A DNA stretch of 19,959 nucleotides, taken from the NCBI GenBank assembly GCA_051747785.1, contig JBNJGN010000013.1:1-19959 (forward strand), written 5' to 3'. This document shows, in pieces, positions 14,587-19,959 of this stretch; positions within the stretch are counted from its first letter, which is position 1; each line of letters begins with the position of its first letter. Source of the DNA: SKVL01 sp051747785. Lineage in GTDB: Bacteria; Patescibacteriota; Minisyncoccia; Phycocordibacterales; CSBR16-193. The position numbers and the translations under genes were made by a program. The notes below the pieces were generated by a model. That model made no database searches and had not been told where the DNA came from. It saw nothing but the letters and a program-made list of their open reading frames with translations.

Positions 14587-14919
14587 TCAAGTTATGGAAA
14601 TGAATTTTTTATATAACTGTCTGTCTTTCTGTAAAATAGCCCTGAAGTTTATATCAGAGTAAAATGTTATAAGAGATAAATCTTTACTTTCTACATCTAT
14701 ATTATTATTGATCTCGGTGATGTATTAATTCACCAAATCATCCCAGTTGGTCTGATTTCTTACAGTAAAGCTTTTAACAGTGTTATTTAAGAGATCATCT
14801 TTAATTTCTAAATATTCTGCAGTGATCTTTCTCAGGAAAGGTTTTAAAAGGTGCCCGTATTTTGTTTTTATATATACGGGTATTGAATAAGAACATTTGT
14901 AGATGCTATCTATCGGATC
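14587..14919 (-). pseudogene. Probable decayed gene (111-codon frame, one in-frame TAA, no start codon)
   Basis: This is the content of the otherwise empty 350-base gap between the PHP gene and the peptidoglycan-binding gene. Reading the minus strand from 14919, one frame stays open for 64 codons, is broken by TAA at 14725-14727, and continues for 45 more codons to TGA at 14587-14589. The product is protein-like and charged. The junction reads TNWDDLVN*YITEINNN, where a single GAA-to-TAA change would restore a Glu. In A+T-rich random DNA roughly eight stops would be expected over this length. There is no ATG, GTG or TTG near the front, and the frame begins inside the end of the upstream gene, just after an in-frame TAG. 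It is best read as the remnant of a small gene. I do not recognise the family. Confidence 0.4.
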
Positions 14920-15508
14920 CTAAACCGGACGAAGCGCAACTCATCTGTTCTATAGCTTTTCTGGTTTTAGGTCCCACCTGCCCGAAACCGGTTGTTGTCG
15001 GTGTACCTTGAGATACTATGCCTTCTTCTGCTTGAAAATCTTGAACGGCTTTTTCCGTTACGGGACCAAAATATTTTGTTATATGAGGATGATGGAAGTG
15101 CCCCTTTTCCTCTAAGAATTTTTGTAATTTAATAACCTCTTCGTTGTAGTCACCAAAACGAAACGTTCTTTTTAGATTCACACATTCCAATATTTCCGCT
15201 TCGTTTTCCTTTTGTGTCGAAGAACTGCGCGTGGCTTTTGTGGTTATTATATTATTATCATTTTCTTTCTCTTTATCCTCCTCGCTTTCCTTTTCCTGTC
15301 TCTTTTCCGGCTCTATATTTAAGGTTCTGTCTATATCAACCCCATTTTCACTTAACTTCGTTTCCATTTCTGATACCTCTCTTTCCAGTTTCTTTATTAT
15401 TTCTTTATAAAAGCCAACTTCTTCTTCCGCCAGAACGGGTGAAATAAAAGTTAATGATGAGAATGCCACTAAAGCAAGAAAGGTAATAAAAATGTATAAA
15501 TTCCTCAT
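14906..15508 (-). CDS. Secreted peptidoglycan-binding-domain protein
   Basis: A 200-residue exported protein. A Sec signal peptide covers 1-27 with a likely cleavage after PVLA. A predicted coiled coil (about 29-56) and a highly charged Glu/Lys/Asn low-complexity linker (57-105) follow. A C-terminal PG_binding_1 domain (about 109-191) has FRFGDYNEEVIKLQKFL (117-133), FGPVTEKAVQDFQ (147-159) and GPKTRKAIEQ (179-188). Cys109 and Cys191 bracket this domain and could form a disulfide outside the cell. No catalytic domain is attached. It probably tethers something to the cell wall through the coiled coil. The -10 box lies 10 bases before the ATG, so the transcript is nearly leaderless. Confidence 0.87.
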   Translation of the reverse strand: MRNLYIFITFLALVAFSSLTFISPVLAEEEVGFYKEIIKKLEREVSEMETKLSENGVDIDRTLNIEPEKRQEKESEEDKEKENDNNIITTKATRSSSTQKENEAEILECVNLKRTFRFGDYNEEVIKLQKFLEEKGHFHHPHITKYFGPVTEKAVQDFQAEEGIVSQGTPTTTGFGQVGPKTRKAIEQMSCASSGLGSDR

Positions 15509-15518
15509 TAAATTTAAT

Positions 15519-15545
15519 TTTATACCAAAGTAGGTATTATGGCAA
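15519..15545 (-). promoter_or_regulatory. Promoter of the peptidoglycan-binding protein gene
   Basis: On the minus strand, TTGCCA (15545-15540), 15 bases, then TATAAA (15524-15519) preceded by TG one base upstream (TGGTATAAA, extended -10). The start site would lie only a few bases before the ATG at 15508. The rest of the 146-base divergent gap to 15654 holds no clear structure. Confidence 0.5.
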
Positions 15546-15654
15546 CTTGATCCATATATTTGTTATGTTTGGTTGTTGGGTATAAAAGATGCATATTTAC
15601 ATACGATCTATGTTATTCTAAATGTATGGTTAAAAGTCATATTTAATTTTGAAA

Positions 15655-16026
15655 ATGGCGAAAATTTTAATAATAGAAGATGATGAATTTTTGCGAGGAC
15701 TTCTTGCCAAAAAGCTGTCCGAAGATGGTCATGAAGTGGAGCAAGCGGAAACCGGAGAAAGGGGAGTTGAGCTTATTCCGGAATACAAACCCGGTTTGAT
15801 CTTACTTGACCTTCTTTTGCCTTCAATGCACGGTTTTGAAGTATTGACATGGTTAAGAGAAAAAAGCGGGGATACCTCGGATACTCCTGTAATAATTCTT
15901 TCCAATTTGGGAAATGAAGATGATATAGAAAAAGGCTATGAGCTTGGAGCCAATGATTTCCTGGTCAAAGCCAAATTCACTCCCCAGGAAATAACTGAAA
16001 AAGTAAGAAAATTCACTGAGGGGTAG
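15655..16026 (+). CDS. Single-domain response regulator (receiver only) 3
   Basis: A 123-residue receiver with no output domain. The acidic pair is Asp9/Asp10 (IIEDDEF), the phospho-acceptor is Asp52 (LLDLLLPSMHGFE), the switch is LSNLG and the conserved Lys is in FLVKAK. ATG 15655 gives the usual receiver N-terminus; an in-frame TTG at 15649 adds two residues. Its EDDEFL start and SNLG-x-x-x-DI block make it most like the second receiver of the tandem protein at 9549-10331 rather than the single receivers. No kinase is adjacent, so it may be served by the kinase at 8507 (inference). It is followed after 27 bases by a small membrane protein. Confidence 0.9.
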   Translation: MAKILIIEDDEFLRGLLAKKLSEDGHEVEQAETGERGVELIPEYKPGLILLDLLLPSMHGFEVLTWLREKSGDTSDTPVIILSNLGNEDDIEKGYELGANDFLVKAKFTPQEITEKVRKFTEG

Positions 16027-16053
16027 CGGTGCATTATCCCTATAGATAAAATT

Positions 16054-16443
16054 ATGTTAGGGGAAATACTTTTTAACATACTGGAGGGAATAGGTCTGGG
16101 GTTCATATTGGAGATAAATTTCAATTATATTCTGTACCCTTTCTTTTTTCTGATTCTGCTCCTCGTCTTCTATTTTTTTGCGTGGAAGAGATTAGATCAT
16201 TATTCTCGGCTTATGGATGCCTGTGTTATGGAGCTGTGGGAAAAGGAGGAGTATGAGATAGCTAAAGATGATGTTTCTGGCGATGTTAAAAAAATAAGGT
16301 TAGAAAGGTTAAAGGCGGATTACAACCATAAGATAAGATCCATCAGAAAGAAGAGGGACAGGGTCTTTAAATTCGTCCCTCTTATGAAGTGGATATATAA
16401 AAAGAAAAGAGGCGATAATACTCCCATGTATTCTCTGCCCTAA
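16054..16443 (+). CDS. Small membrane protein with basic C-terminal helix, unknown function
   Basis: A 129-residue protein. Residues 5-20 are moderately hydrophobic, and a strong membrane span lies at about 26-44 (rich in Phe, Leu and Tyr). A charged helical region (50-108) with alternating Lys/Arg and Glu follows, ending in a strongly basic KWIYKKKRG stretch. The hydrophilic part is probably cytoplasmic by the positive-inside rule. It starts 27 bases after the receiver gene on the same strand, so it may be its partner or simply co-transcribed. I see no known motif. The ATG has no clear Shine-Dalgarno sequence; A+T-rich -10-like sequence (TATAGA) lies just upstream. Confidence 0.6.
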   Translation: MLGEILFNILEGIGLGFILEINFNYILYPFFFLILLLVFYFFAWKRLDHYSRLMDACVMELWEKEEYEIAKDDVSGDVKKIRLERLKADYNHKIRSIRKKRDRVFKFVPLMKWIYKKKRGDNTPMYSLP

Positions 16444-16460
16444 TTATTTTTAGGTCAGTG

Positions 16461-16488
16461 TTTACATCTCTTAAGTATTTTGTATAAT
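16461..16488 (+). promoter_or_regulatory. Promoter of the rhodanese gene
   Basis: TTTACA (16461-16466), 16 bases, then TATAAT (16483-16488). The start site is near 16495 and the leader about 22 nt, with only a weak AAGG upstream of ATG 16518. Confidence 0.65.
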
Positions 16489-16517
16489 CACTTCTGAGGA
16501 TTTTAAGGTTTGAAAGC

Positions 16518-16982
16518 ATGTTCTCTTTAAAAGAAAGTTATTCTAAATTTAAGAAAAATAAAAATGTAACCGTTGCTCCGTTGATCGTGTTATCTTTCCT
16601 TTCTGTTGCCGGGGTAATGACTTCTTTGGATATGACTTCGCCTCAAAATAAACTTGCTTCGATTTCTTCTGTTGAGTTTGCAAAAGAGGTTACCGAGAAC
16701 AGTGATACTGTTTTGATAGACGTAAGGACACCTCAAGAGTTCAAAAAGGGACATCTCTCCGGGGCGGTGAACATTAATCACGGTTCATCGAACCTAAAAG
16801 AGGCAATTTCCGAGCTTGACGTAGACTCTTTTTATGCACTCTATTGCCGTAGTGGACAAAGAAGCAAGGAGGTTCTTCGTCTGATGGAAGAGAAAGGTTT
16901 TAGCCATGTCATAGACCTTAAGGGAGGGATAGAGGCTCTAATGGAGAATGAAGAAGCTTTGAAGTATCTTAATACGAATTAA
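16518..16982 (+). CDS. Membrane-anchored rhodanese-domain protein
   Basis: A 154-residue protein with a basic N-terminus, one membrane span (about 18-36) that anchors it with the rest outside the cytoplasm, and a complete single rhodanese domain (about 47-150). The entry motif is VLIDVRTPQEFKKGHLSGAVNI (65-86). The active-site loop is CRSGQRS (110-116), with catalytic Cys110 able to carry a persulfide, and the C-terminal part is HVIDLKGGIEALM. Family members transfer sulfane sulfur or act as redox/persulfide carriers. It precedes three thiol-redox genes on the same strand, which suggests a shared extracytoplasmic sulfur or disulfide task, although it has its own promoter and a 172-base gap follows. 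Confidence 0.9.
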   Translation: MFSLKESYSKFKKNKNVTVAPLIVLSFLSVAGVMTSLDMTSPQNKLASISSVEFAKEVTENSDTVLIDVRTPQEFKKGHLSGAVNINHGSSNLKEAISELDVDSFYALYCRSGQRSKEVLRLMEEKGFSHVIDLKGGIEALMENEEALKYLNTN

Positions 16983-17015
16983 ATGATTATTATCAATTAC
17001 TTAATACCTGATGTC

Positions 17016-17024
17016 TGTTATAAT
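17016..17024 (+). promoter_or_regulatory. Extended -10 promoter of the thiol-redox genes
   Basis: TGTTATAAT (TG-n-TATAAT) lies 35 bases after the rhodanese stop codon. If used, transcription starts near 17031 and leaves a leader of about 124 nt before ATG 17155, long for this window. The leader contains a short frame at 17069-17140. Confidence 0.5.
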
Positions 17025-17154
17025 GAAAGCTGTTTACAAATTTCCATCTCTTTTCATTCGTGAGTAAGATGATCGATCTTTTATGGTGTGGATTGAGAAT
17101 GTTTATGCAAATTCGTATCTTTAAAAAATTATTAGACTAATACATTAATTTATT

Positions 17155-17610
17155 ATGAGTGAGAAAAAGATAATGGTCTTATTGCTTTTGGTGGCTTTGG
17201 GTTTTGGCGTTGCTTCATTTGTGGTTTATAACTCTGAATCGGGTGATCTCCCCTTGGAGGGAGAAGACGAAAACGCTACTGACACCCAAGATGAGAACGG
17301 AGAGACAGAGGTAGAGCCAGAAGATCTTACGGCGTCTCAGTTAGAGAGTTTGGTGTCATGTTTGAACAGTGCTAATGTTGTGATTTACGGTTCAAAAACT
17401 TGCCCTTACTGTAATCAGCTTGTTCAGTCTTTAGGAGGACATGATGCTGTAGAACCTATATATGTTGAGTGTTCCGAGGAAACGGAGCGTTGTAGAGATG
17501 AGTTAATTGGTCGGGGCGTGCCGGAAATTCAGATAGAAGGAGAGATGTACAAAGGTTCTCGTGATCCGGAAGATATTGGTAATGCAGTAAATTGTGAGAT
17601 CGTTCGTTAA
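17155..17610 (+). CDS. Membrane-anchored glutaredoxin/thioredoxin-like protein (VKOR-type Trx domain)
   Basis: A 151-residue protein. One N-terminal span (6-25) is followed by an acidic linker (28-60) and a thioredoxin-fold domain (about 62-150), placed outside the cytoplasm. The active site is CPYC (83-86) within VVIYGSKTCPYC, and the cis-Pro loop is GVPEIQIEG (121-129). Two further Cys, in YVECSEETERC (Cys106, Cys113), match the extra pair of the thioredoxin domain usually fused to bacterial vitamin-K-epoxide-reductase (VKOR) proteins. Cys69 and Cys147 could form another disulfide. Here the domain is free-standing and no VKOR gene is visible. It lies four bases before the CcdA-like fusion gene, its likely electron donor or acceptor. 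Confidence 0.87.
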   Translation: MSEKKIMVLLLLVALGFGVASFVVYNSESGDLPLEGEDENATDTQDENGETEVEPEDLTASQLESLVSCLNSANVVIYGSKTCPYCNQLVQSLGGHDAVEPIYVECSEETERCRDELIGRGVPEIQIEGEMYKGSRDPEDIGNAVNCEIVR

Positions 17611-17614
17611 AATA

Positions 17615-18796
17615 ATGAGTATGTTAAGAAGAGTTATTTCTTTTACTTTATTTACGGGGTTTCTTTCGTTCTTTTTGATCAGTCCATTTTCTGTGCAGGC
17701 GGATATAAATAATGGAGAGGATGAAAGCAGTGATAAGGAGATATCTGAGAGCAAAGAGAAAGCGACTGTTTACTTTTTTGATGATAGGTTCTGCCCTGTC
17801 TGTCAGGATGCCGGAGAGTTCGTTGAGTCGGTGATTGACGAGTATCCTCATTTAGAACTTAAAAGAGAAAGCATAACCAATACTGATCTTGTAGAGAGGG
17901 TTGCTTCTGATGCTGGCATTGAGGATTACAGAATGATGGCCCCGATGATATTTGTGAATGATCAGCTTTTGCAGTTCAATTCCTTCGGGTCAAGACAGGA
18001 AGAAGTGATACGAAATGCGTTTGAGGGTGAAAGGGTAGAGGAAGATATTTACACGTATCCGCTCCCCTTTACCGATAAGGAGATAATGGTTAAGGGCTGG
18101 TCCTTGCCGGCCATAACTGTCGTTTTGGGTTCTCTTGATGGTTTTAATGTATGTTCTCTAGGTGCTCTTATACTGATACTTTCTCTTGTTATGGTTTTAG
18201 ATTCCCGTAAATGGATATTTATCTACGGTGGAATATTTTTGCTAACGGCTGTAACCATTTATGGAGTATTGGTCTTTGTATGGGGTCAAGTATTTGAAGC
18301 TCTTTTAGGTCATCTGCCCGTGTTTCAGTATATAGTTGGGATAGCCGCTGGTGCAGGGGCTGTCTACTTTTTCAAGGAGTTTTGGAGATTCTATCGATTT
18401 GGTCCTACTTGTGAATCTTCGGATTCCGCTCTTGCCAAGAGGGCGACCAATAGACTTCAGAAGGTTTTCAATGATCCATCTAGCAAGTTTATGGTCCTTG
18501 TAGGAGGTATCGTTTTCTTTGCTTCAGTTATAACCATAGTGGAACTTCCGTGTTCTATTGGTATACCTGTTGCCTTTACAGGTATCTTGATAGAAAGAGG
18601 TGTTTCTCTGGGAGTTTACACTGGATACATTCTTCTTTACCTGGTTTTCTATATGTTAATGGAGCTTATTATATTTACGGGGGCGGTAATGACCAAACAG
18701 ATATGGTTTGCGGGCTCAAGGATGATAACGTGGGTGACTTTTGTTGGTGCGCTGGTTTTAAGCTATCTTTCCTTGCACTATCTTATAGGATTATAA
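17615..18796 (+). CDS. Thioredoxin-CcdA/DsbD-like fusion, transmembrane thiol transporter
   Basis: 393 residues from ATG 17615, four bases after the previous stop; an overlapping GTG at 17594 is possible. A signal peptide or first span (5-29) leads to an extracytoplasmic thioredoxin-fold domain (about 50-140) with CPVC (60-63) and a cis-Pro in MMAPMIFVND (107-116). A six-span membrane domain (about 163-392) follows. Its two halves carry the key pair of membrane Cys, DGFNVCSLGAL (Cys180) and VELPCSIGIP (Cys313), as in the CcdA/DsbD superfamily, where these Cys pass electrons from cytoplasmic thioredoxin to the outside. The likely role is moving reducing power to the fused domain and to the neighbouring glutaredoxin-like protein. 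It is a compact functional analogue of DsbD with the order thioredoxin-then-membrane. Confidence 0.87.
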   Translation: MSMLRRVISFTLFTGFLSFFLISPFSVQADINNGEDESSDKEISESKEKATVYFFDDRFCPVCQDAGEFVESVIDEYPHLELKRESITNTDLVERVASDAGIEDYRMMAPMIFVNDQLLQFNSFGSRQEEVIRNAFEGERVEEDIYTYPLPFTDKEIMVKGWSLPAITVVLGSLDGFNVCSLGALILILSLVMVLDSRKWIFIYGGIFLLTAVTIYGVLVFVWGQVFEALLGHLPVFQYIVGIAAGAGAVYFFKEFWRFYRFGPTCESSDSALAKRATNRLQKVFNDPSSKFMVLVGGIVFFASVITIVELPCSIGIPVAFTGILIERGVSLGVYTGYILLYLVFYMLMELIIFTGAVMTKQIWFAGSRMITWVTFVGALVLSYLSLHYLIGL

Positions 18797-18816
18797 TTTT
18801 TAACTAATAAAAAAAT

Positions 18817-19059
18817 ATGAATATAACAGTATATGGTTCCGGGTGTGTGATGTGTGGAGGAATGGGGGAGAGTATAAGAAAAGCGGTGGAAGATCTGGAG
18901 ATAGAGGATATAAAAGTTGAAAAAGTATGTGATCCGGAAAAGATCGCAGAAGTCGGAATAACGGAAACACCGGCATTGGCTCTAAACGGTAAGGTGGTTC
19001 TTTCGGGTAAAATACCTGAACCGGAAGAGATAAAAAAGTTAATGCAAGATAATATCTAA
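18817..19059 (+). CDS. Small cytoplasmic thioredoxin-fold protein (TRX_3 / redox-active disulfide protein 2 type)
   Basis: An 80-residue thioredoxin-fold protein without signal or span. The active site CVMC is at 10-13 (VYGSGCVMCGGM), and the cis-Pro is in TETPALALNGKVVLSGKIP, the standard end of the TRX_3 family. One extra Cys38 is present. It starts 20 bases after the CcdA-like gene. A TATAAT at 18792-18797, overlapping the upstream stop, could allow separate transcription. By position and compartment it is the natural cytoplasmic electron donor for the membrane Cys pair of that protein (inference). Confidence 0.88.
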   Translation: MNITVYGSGCVMCGGMGESIRKAVEDLEIEDIKVEKVCDPEKIAEVGITETPALALNGKVVLSGKIPEPEEIKKLMQDNI

Positions 19060-19120
19060 ATATCACTTTTCTCTGAGAGTTTATTTCTGAGAGTTGTTTT
19101 AAATATGTTAAGGTCTCATA

Positions 19121-19846
19121 ATGAAACTCGTCTCGCTTAACGTTGAGGGTCGGCATCATCTTGATAAAGTAGTGGGTTTTCTTAAAAAAGAAGATCCGGA
19201 TTTGATCTGTTTGCAGGAGGCTCCTATTGATATCTCTTCAATGCTAAAAAAAGAAGGTTACAGAGTAACCTTCTTACCTTTAATTCTCATGCCTGCTTCC
19301 AACGGACTGCCTTTTCCTAAGGGTAATCTCATGGCCTTTAAGGGTTCTTCTAATATAGATATTTATCATTATTACAAGCCTTCTGAGGGTATAGCTGTTT
19401 TTGACCCCGAAAGGAAAAGAGAAACTATGTCCCAAGCTGTTATTTTTGCAAATACTAAGGGAGTTTCGGTGGCAACTACCCACTTTACCTGGGCTCCTAA
19501 AGGAGAGGTGGCAAGCAAAGAGCAGGTGGAGGACATGAAAAGTATGTTTGAATTTTTAGATAAAAAACCACCTCATATACTTTGTGGTGATCTAAATATT
19601 ACTCGGAACATAAACCGACTTTACAGAGAGGAGCTAGTGCCTCGCTATACCGATGCTATTCCGGCAGAATACGAGAGCAGTTTAGATAGAAGATTGCATC
19701 GATCTGGAGGTGACCCAGAATTGAGTAAGCTTTTTGATAGATTTATGGTTGATCATCTATTACTAAAAGAGCCGTTTAAGGCTAAAAATGTAAGGTTGGA
19801 GTTCGGCGTGAGTGATCATGCTGCTGTTGTCGCTGACATTGAATGA
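19121..19846 (+). CDS. Endonuclease/exonuclease/phosphatase-family protein
   Basis: A 241-residue enzyme of the EEP superfamily (the fold of DNase I, ExoIII and inositol phosphatases). The signature residues occur in order: SLNVEG (Asn7), DLICLQE (Glu33), ATTHFTW (His121), CGDLNITR (Asp157, Asn159) and SDHAAVVADI (Asp232, His233). The metal-dependent phosphodiesterase/phosphatase site is therefore intact. There is no signal peptide and no extra domain. The substrate (DNA, RNA or a small phosphoester) cannot be told; it lacks ExoIII-specific blocks that I would recognise. AAGG lies about 8 bases before the ATG. Directly upstream are two copies of CTGAGAGTT (19073-19081 and 19087-19095). Confidence 0.85.
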   Translation: MKLVSLNVEGRHHLDKVVGFLKKEDPDLICLQEAPIDISSMLKKEGYRVTFLPLILMPASNGLPFPKGNLMAFKGSSNIDIYHYYKPSEGIAVFDPERKRETMSQAVIFANTKGVSVATTHFTWAPKGEVASKEQVEDMKSMFEFLDKKPPHILCGDLNITRNINRLYREELVPRYTDAIPAEYESSLDRRLHRSGGDPELSKLFDRFMVDHLLLKEPFKAKNVRLEFGVSDHAAVVADIE

Positions 19847-19854
19847 ACTCAATG

Positions 19855-19892
19855 ACTGTATCGGTAAACGAGGTTTGATGAATTGATACAGT
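19855..19892. repeat. Inverted repeat between convergent genes
   Basis: ACTGTATC (19855-19862) and GATACAGT (19885-19892) form perfect 8-bp arms around a 22-base loop. A second small hairpin, ATCTG (19893-19897) with CAGAT (19905-19909), follows. There is no T run, so this is either a weak terminator pair between convergent genes or a protein-binding site. Confidence 0.4.
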
Positions 19893-19908
19893 ATCTGATC
19901 CAAGCAGA

Positions 19909-19959
19909 TCATTCCCCTTTGTCGATATCTGAATTCGTGCCATCATCATCACCGGATCC
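19909..19959 (-). CDS. C-terminal tail of an unidentified minus-strand gene (partial)
   Basis: A frame enters from the right edge on the minus strand and ends at TGA (19911-19909). It encodes 16 visible residues, GSGDDDGTNSDIDKGE, an acidic Gly/Asp/Asn-rich tail typical of a protein end. The gene body is outside the window. The open stretch is too short to be certain it is coding, but the convergent arrangement and the small inverted repeats before it fit. Confidence 0.4.
   Translation of the reverse strand, partial: GSGDDDGTNSDIDKGE

Noticed and set aside
14725..14727. Reassignment of a stop codon to explain the in-frame TAA at this locus.
   Set aside because: Known recoding in Patescibacteria-related lineages concerns TGA, not TAA, and all other genes here end normally at TAA, TAG or TGA.
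14854..14880. CCCGTAT / ATACGGG inverted repeat as a terminator of the peptidoglycan-binding gene.
   Set aside because: The 13-base A+T loop and the lack of a T run on the minus strand make it a poor terminator; it also lies in the decayed reading frame.
18550..18807. An alternative plus-strand frame within the CcdA-like gene.
   Set aside because: It overlaps conserved membrane spans of the real gene in another frame and has no start signal.

Overview
This looks like a chromosomal segment of a small-genome bacterium of the Patescibacteria (Candidate Phyla Radiation), probably of the Parcubacteria/Paceibacteria type. The inference rests on a low-to-moderate G+C content, short tightly packed genes, few Shine-Dalgarno sequences, short receiver-only response regulators with a Ser-Asn switch, a GerMN-domain tail, a secreted peptidoglycan-binding-domain protein and small membrane-anchored proteins of unknown function. 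I see no rRNA, tRNA, CRISPR array, transposase or phage gene. Taxonomy is inferred from gene style only.

Layout, left end (1-2700): the tail of a GerMN protein, then single-gene units separated by strong intrinsic terminators. These are a cupin, a membrane-anchored Cys-rich protein and a baeRF/host-attachment-like protein. They are followed by a membrane diguanylate cyclase (GGEEF active site, intact RxxD inhibitory site) overlapping a 77-residue single-span membrane protein. A perfect 30-bp palindromic terminator separates this from a convergent LOG-family gene.

Middle (3497-13432): tgt, uvrB, a signalling island, and uvrA, all on the plus strand. The island between uvrB and uvrA encodes a receiver, a FIST sensor protein, a histidine kinase without an extracytoplasmic sensor domain, a double receiver and another receiver. 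None of the receivers has an output domain. A further receiver, followed by a small membrane protein, lies at 15655-16443.

Minus-strand block (13493-15508): a cold-shock protein with a good promoter and a leader of about 90 nt, a PHP-domain phosphoesterase, a probable decayed gene (a 111-codon frame interrupted by one TAA and lacking a start) and a secreted peptidoglycan-binding protein.

Right end (16518-19959): a thiol-redox group of membrane-anchored rhodanese, membrane-anchored glutaredoxin/VKOR-type thioredoxin domain, a thioredoxin-CcdA/DsbD-like six-span fusion and a small cytoplasmic CxxC thioredoxin. Together these could carry electrons from the cytoplasm across the membrane to extracytoplasmic disulfides or persulfides. 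An endonuclease/exonuclease/phosphatase-family protein and the C-terminal tail of a convergent gene complete the window.

The most interesting parts are the output-less FIST/kinase/receiver island inside the uvrB-uvrA interval and the four-gene thiol-transfer group. Both are assembled from known families, and their joint function is inference.
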